This document shows positions 5,959 to 9,440 of a stretch of 9,440 nt of DNA, in pieces (the stretch's first letter is position 1; each line of letters starts with the position of its first letter). This DNA comes from Sulfurovum sp. GTDB taxonomy: Bacteria; Campylobacterota; Campylobacteria; Campylobacterales; Sulfurovaceae. The DNA is taken from NCBI GenBank assembly GCA_003978375.1, contig QNZW01000219.1, positions 1 to 9,440 on the forward strand. Reading direction: 5' to 3'. The translations under genes were made by a program, and so were the position numbers. The notes below the pieces were generated by a model. That model saw only the letters and a program-made list of their open reading frames with translations, had not been told where the DNA came from and searched no databases.

Positions 5959-7053
5959 TTATTTTGCTTGGGCAATAAGCACTCCCTCTAACATCTTGTC
6001 TATATCCCCATCTAAAATGGCATCTACATTGCTAAAGGCTTGGTTGCTTCGGGTGTCTTTTACTTGTTGATAGGGTTGCATGACATAGGAGCGTATTTGA
6101 TGTCCCCAGCCAATGTCTGATTTTTCTACACCATCGAGTGCGGCTTGTTTTTTTGCCATTTCATATTCATAAAGACGAGACTTTAGCATCTTCATGGCAG
6201 AGGCTTTATTTTTGTGTTGGCTTCTGTCATTTTGACATTGCACGACGATATTGGTTTCTATATGCGTGAGACGTATGGCAGACTCTGTTTTGTTGACATG
6301 CTGTCCTCCTGCACCACTGGCTCGATAGGTATCGACCCTAATGTCTTTGTCTTCTATGACAATATCTATGTCATCATCTACCTCAGGAGAGACCATCACA
6401 GAGCTAAATGAGGTATGACGTTTGGCATTGGAGTCAAATGGAGAGATACGCACGAGTCTATGAATCCCATTTTCTACTTTGAGGTAGCCATAGGCATTTT
6501 CCCCTTTGATAATAAAAGAGACATCTTTAATACCTGCTTCTTCTGCTGGTTGATAATCAAGTAATTCTACTTTAAAGTCATGGCGTTCTGCCCAACGTAA
6601 GTACATACGGTAAAGCATACTTGCCCAGTCTTGACTCTCTGTACCCCCTGCACCAGGGTGTATAGAAACAATGGCATTGTTGCTGTCATGTTCTCCACTC
6701 AACATCATTTGTACTTCTAGTGCATTGGTGCTTTCTTGCAGTGAATTTGCATCATCATAAAGCATCTCTAGTGTATCGTCATCTTTTTCAGATTTTGCAA
6801 GTTCAAAGTACTCTACTGCATCATTTACCGCATCATTGGCATGGTTGAAGGTGGCTAAAATACGTTCATTTTTTGTCTTTTCTTGTGAAATTTTTCCTGC
6901 GTAGGCAGCATCATTCCAAAAGTTTGGGTCTTGTTGCATCGTTTCTATCTCATTGAGTCTATCTTCTAGAAGTTTAGGTTTAACAATATTGCTGATATTT
7001 TCCATTTTGACAGAAAGTGATTTTAAAAGTTCACTGTATTCGTATGCATCCAT
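5959..7053 (-). CDS. prfB: Peptide chain release factor 2
   Basis: Class I release factor that recognises UGA and UAA in the ribosomal A site and triggers peptide hydrolysis. The 364 residues match the usual length. The N-terminal alpha-helical domain leads to [20 protein letters not shown] (132-151), the codon-reading tripeptide Ser204-Pro205-Phe206 that distinguishes RF2 from RF1, and the peptidyl-transferase motif GGQ (249-251) in [11 protein letters not shown]. Residue 245 before SGAGGQ is Ala, unlike the less active Thr of E. coli K-12 RF2. The frame is open from the start with no internal UGA, so the autoregulatory +1 frameshift known from many prfB genes is absent. The start ATG (7051-7053) lacks a strong ribosome binding site. 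The gene is divergent from panC. Confidence 0.96.
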   Translation of the reverse strand: MDAYEYSELLKSLSVKMENISNIVKPKLLEDRLNEIETMQQDPNFWNDAAYAGKISQEKTKNERILATFNHANDAVNDAVEYFELAKSEKDDDTLEMLYDDANSLQESTNALEVQMMLSGEHDSNNAIVSIHPGAGGTESQDWASMLYRMYLRWAERHDFKVELLDYQPAEEAGIKDVSFIIKGENAYGYLKVENGIHRLVRISPFDSNAKRHTSFSSVMVSPEVDDDIDIVIEDKDIRVDTYRASGAGGQHVNKTESAIRLTHIETNIVVQCQNDRSQHKNKASAMKMLKSRLYEYEMAKKQAALDGVEKSDIGWGHQIRSYVMQPYQQVKDTRSNQAFSNVDAILDGDIDKMLEGVLIAQAK

Positions 7054-7070
7054 AATCTATTCACTACTTT

Positions 7071-7090
7071 TTTGGTATGATTTTACCAAA
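7071..7090. promoter_or_regulatory. Overlapping divergent promoter/palindrome between prfB and panC
   Basis: TTTGGTA (7071-7077) and TACCAAA (7084-7090) form a perfect 7-bp inverted repeat around 6 nt. The same bases carry a candidate -10 for panC on the + strand (TATGAT, 7076-7081) and one for prfB on the minus strand (TAAAAT, read 7085 to 7080). The two promoters would therefore overlap and compete, and a dimeric regulator bound to the palindrome would touch both. The palindrome is seen; the promoter and operator roles are inferred. Confidence 0.4.
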
Positions 7091-7104
7091 TAAAAGCGAA
7101 ATAT

Positions 7105-7108
7105 GAGG
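7105..7108 (+). promoter_or_regulatory. Ribosome binding site that decides the panC start
   Basis: GAGG sits 6 nt before the ATG at 7115. It lies inside the reading frame if the upstream in-frame ATG (7103) were used, and that ATG has no purine-rich site of its own. The downstream ATG is therefore preferred. Confidence 0.6.
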
Positions 7109-7114
7109 TTAGAA

Positions 7115-7942
7115 ATGATTATAGCAAAAACAATAGAAGCACTAAATGAAGCTAAAAAATCTTTAAAAGGGAATACTATTGGGTTTGTACCTACAATGGG
7201 AGCCTTACATCAAGGACATCTCTCTTTGCTTCAACGAGCAAGAGAAGAAAATGAACATCTTATTGTTTCTATTTTTGTAAATCCAACACAATTTTTAGAA
7301 GGTGAAGATTTAGATGCATATCCACGCAAAGAGGCAGCAGATATTGAGATTTGTGAACGTGCAGGGGTTGATATTGTGTTTATGCCAAACAATGATGTGA
7401 TGTATGAAGAGGATGAACTTTGCATCGGTGCACCAGCAGTGCGTGGATATATACTAGAGGGCGAAAAACGTCCAGGACATTTTGATGGTATGTTGCAAGT
7501 GGTCATGAAATTACTTCATCTCTCTAGTGCGACACACGCCTATTTTGGGAAAAAAGATGCCCAACAGTTAGCACTTATCACCCAAATGGTAAAAAATTAT
7601 TTTATGGATGTGCAGATAGTACCTTGTGAGATAGTACGTGATGAGAAAGGTTTGGCATTGAGTTCACGCAATGTATACTTGAAAGATGATGAAAAAGAAC
7701 GTGCGTTGTCTCTTTCTGACTCACTCAAATGTGCAACGAAGTTGGTTATGGCAGGAGAACTTGATGTTGAGATTATCAAAAAAGAGATGCTCAAAGTGTT
7801 AGATAAGGCAGACAAAGTAGAGTATGTTGCCATTGTCAATAGAGAATTTAAAGCACTGAAGCAAGTCGAGATAGGCAATACCATTATACTTGTAGCTGCA
7901 TGGGTTGGCAAACCAAGACTGATTGATAATCTTTGGATTTAA
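7115..7942 (+). CDS. panC: Pantothenate synthetase (pantoate--beta-alanine ligase)
   Basis: Joins D-pantoate and beta-alanine with ATP through a pantoyl-adenylate, the last step of vitamin B5 synthesis before CoA. From the ATG at 7115 it has 275 residues, the normal size. Motifs in order are [13 protein letters not shown] with the nucleotide-binding HxGH (32-35), FVNPTQF (54-60), KRPGHFDG (118-125), FGKKDAQQ (144-151), [10 protein letters not shown] (180-189) and the C-terminal VGKPRLIDN. All catalytic motifs are intact. An in-frame ATG at 7103 would add four residues but lacks a ribosome binding site. No panB or panD lies nearby in the window. The stop codon overlaps that of the convergent penicillin-binding protein gene, so no intergenic terminator exists. 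Confidence 0.96.
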   Translation: MIIAKTIEALNEAKKSLKGNTIGFVPTMGALHQGHLSLLQRAREENEHLIVSIFVNPTQFLEGEDLDAYPRKEAADIEICERAGVDIVFMPNNDVMYEEDELCIGAPAVRGYILEGEKRPGHFDGMLQVVMKLLHLSSATHAYFGKKDAQQLALITQMVKNYFMDVQIVPCEIVRDEKGLALSSRNVYLKDDEKERALSLSDSLKCATKLVMAGELDVEIIKKEMLKVLDKADKVEYVAIVNREFKALKQVEIGNTIILVAAWVGKPRLIDNLWI

Positions 7943-9440
7943 AATAAATCTTCTACATTTTCATATATGGCTTTATTTTGTCTTGGTTTTGGTTTGATTT
8001 TTGGCTTTGGTCTCTTTTTGGGTTTAACTTTTGGTTTGATGTTAAAAAGTGATTTAATAGATTTCTTTTTAGTTTTATGATGGTTTTTAACTTTTTGTTT
8101 TTGTAACTTTTTTTCTGTTTTCTGTTTTTTTTCTTCAAAGACAGGTTCTTCATTCGCTACAGATATATTTGATTCAGCAGGTTCTAAAAATTTTTCTTCT
8201 TCAACATCATAAAGTGTTGCATCTGTTTTTTCTTCTATTGCTTCTTTAGGATCAGGTTTCAAATGATTTTGTTCAACAAGAATTTTAACAATATTTTTAA
8301 ATGTTGGTACAGCAGATTGAGAAGCAAAATATTTATGATACTTTTTTGCACGTATAACTAATACTCCTATAGTATATTTGTGAGATTTTTTGTCATTTGC
8401 AAACCCATAAAAACTACTATGATACTCTCGTACATAACGACCATGCTTAGCAATATGAGCAGTCCCTGTTTTGCCACCTATTTCAAGTCCAGGGTATTGT
8501 GCTTTAACACCCGTACCTCTCTTAACAACCTGCAGTAATATATTATGTATCTGATTGGCAGTTTTTTTGCGTACTGCTTGAAGATTTCCAACTCTTGGTT
8601 TAAGTGTATAGTGTTTACCCTGCTTATCTGCTAAATAATTTACTATACGAGGAGTGACTGCTATGCCATTATTGTTAAAAGCAGAATATGCTTTAAAAAG
8701 TTGTGCAAATGTTACCAACATACCGTAACCATATGCACTATTTGCTCTATGCATTTTATTGTTCAACAGATGTAGAGGTTTGAGTTGTCCTGGCAAATCA
8801 CGTGAAAGGTCAAGTCCAGAGGGTTTTGCTATACCAAATTTTAGCAATCCCTCCCTAAACTCTCTACCCGTAAGCCGCCAAGATATCTGAGAAATACCCA
8901 CATTTGATGAATGCACTATAATATCTGTAGCCGTGAGAGAATCAAATTTATCATCATCTGTGACAGTACGTCTTTTTCCAATTTTCATTTTGCCATTATA
9001 GGTGTTAAACCATGTTTTAGGCGTAACAACTCTATGATCTAGAGCAATAGCTAGTGTAAGAGGTTTCATAACAGAACCAGCTTCATAAGGATATTCTGAA
9101 AACTTTGGATTAAGTGCAGCTATGTCTTTTTGTTGAATATGTGCAGGATCATAGCGTTCGGTACTCGCAAGTGCCAATACTTTTCCTGTACGACTTTCCA
9201 TAACTCCAACAAGTATCTCATCTGCATCAATATTTTTTTTCATAGCATCAATCATGAGTTCAACTCTACGTTGAAAAGCCAAAGGAATATTTAAATGCAA
9301 ATCCAGACCATCAACACGTTGAGATTTGATACTATTTTTATCATGGATAATAGCTCCTAAAACATCCCTCTTACCTTTAAAATAACCATCTTTTTTAGAG
9401 GTAATGTGTGTTTCATAGTTCCTCTCTAGACCTTTTTTAC
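7939..9440 (-). CDS. ftsI: Class B penicillin-binding protein, FtsI/PBP2 family (N-terminus outside window), with basic Lys/Pro-rich tail
   Basis: Periplasmic peptidoglycan DD-transpeptidase, anchored by an N-terminal membrane helix not included here. The frame runs uninterrupted off the window edge; 499 residues are visible. A TTG at 9298-9300 is not the start, because codons upstream of it read [10 protein letters not shown] and DVLGAIIHD, matching the non-penicillin-binding module of the family. The transpeptidase has SVMK (visible residues 122-125, catalytic Ser122) in [13 protein letters not shown] (177-179) and KTGTA (323-327). The domain ends near 388. The last 110 residues are unusual: first acidic, then Lys-rich, ending in [20 protein letters not shown] (7981-8040) and IYENVEDLF. 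FtsI proteins normally stop close to the catalytic domain. FtsI is favoured over elongation PBP2 by overall appearance only. Confidence 0.87.
   Translation of the reverse strand, partial: KKGLERNYETHITSKKDGYFKGKRDVLGAIIHDKNSIKSQRVDGLDLHLNIPLAFQRRVELMIDAMKKNIDADEILVGVMESRTGKVLALASTERYDPAHIQQKDIAALNPKFSEYPYEAGSVMKPLTLAIALDHRVVTPKTWFNTYNGKMKIGKRRTVTDDDKFDSLTATDIIVHSSNVGISQISWRLTGREFREGLLKFGIAKPSGLDLSRDLPGQLKPLHLLNNKMHRANSAYGYGMLVTFAQLFKAYSAFNNNGIAVTPRIVNYLADKQGKHYTLKPRVGNLQAVRKKTANQIHNILLQVVKRGTGVKAQYPGLEIGGKTGTAHIAKHGRYVREYHSSFYGFANDKKSHKYTIGVLVIRAKKYHKYFASQSAVPTFKNIVKILVEQNHLKPDPKEAIEEKTDATLYDVEEEKFLEPAESNISVANEEPVFEEKKQKTEKKLQKQKVKNHHKTKKKSIKSLFNIKPKVKPKKRPKPKIKPKPRQNKAIYENVEDLF

Noticed and set aside
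5952..5973. Bidirectional terminator between the regulator and prfB
   Set aside because: Only a 4-bp GCCC/GGGC stem with a 14-nt loop, partly inside prfB; too weak to call.
7953..8153. 66-codon minus-strand frame within the PBP tail
   Set aside because: It is a +1 shadow of the Lys/Pro-rich tail; the PBP frame is continuous to the stop at 7939, so it is neither a separate gene nor a frameshift.
9298..9300. TTG as the start of the PBP gene
   Set aside because: The same frame stays open for 46 more codons to the window edge and those codons carry family-like sequence (GLERNY, DVLGAII).
1..9440. CRISPR array, insertion sequence, tRNA/rRNA genes or defence island
   Set aside because: No regularly spaced repeats, transposase frames, tRNA cloverleaf with T-arm consensus, or defence gene families were visible; gene content is core chromosomal.

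Overview
The window reads as an ordinary chromosomal segment of a Campylobacterota (Epsilonproteobacteria) bacterium, most like the Sulfurovum/Sulfurimonas side of the phylum. The evidence is AT-rich DNA, an S2 N-terminus and an elongated EF-Ts of the Helicobacter/Campylobacter type, a histidine kinase with an HQWRQPL H-box, and the order rpsB-tsf-ABC ATPase, which I recall from Campylobacter jejuni. The genus is inference, since no search could be run.

Layout. Positions 1-141 are the tail of an outer-membrane beta-barrel gene. A 529-bp gap (142-670) follows. It holds a three-way-junction inverted repeat (200-255), A/T tracts, a consensus -10 box (394-399) and a relatively GC-rich block (423-617) that folds on paper into a closed multi-branched RNA, either the rpsB leader or an independent small RNA. 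Next come rpsB (671-1855) and tsf (1858-2919), separated by 2 nt, then two hairpins. A LolD-type ABC ATPase (3084-3734) overlaps a previously uncalled 41-codon membrane microprotein gene (3724-3849). A membrane histidine kinase (3902-5191) and an OmpR-type response regulator (5262-5951) form a two-component pair. On the minus strand prfB (RF2, 5959-7053) converges on the regulator and diverges from panC (start revised to 7115, end 7942). panC in turn converges on a class B penicillin-binding protein (7939-9440, minus strand), whose stop codon overlaps the panC stop and whose 5' end lies outside the window.

Functionally, rpsB, tsf and prfB serve translation, panC makes pantothenate for CoA, and the PBP builds septal or lateral peptidoglycan. 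The kinase/regulator pair senses an unknown membrane-associated cue. The ATPase probably powers a MacB/LolCDE-type exporter whose permease is elsewhere.

The features most worth a second look are the acidic/basic linker plus helix-hairpin-helix-like domain appended to ribosomal protein S2, the Lys/Pro-rich C-terminal tail on the PBP, the structured RNA upstream of rpsB, the ATPase-coupled microprotein, and a possibly leaderless response-regulator mRNA. I saw no CRISPR array, transposase, tRNA or rRNA, and no defence system.
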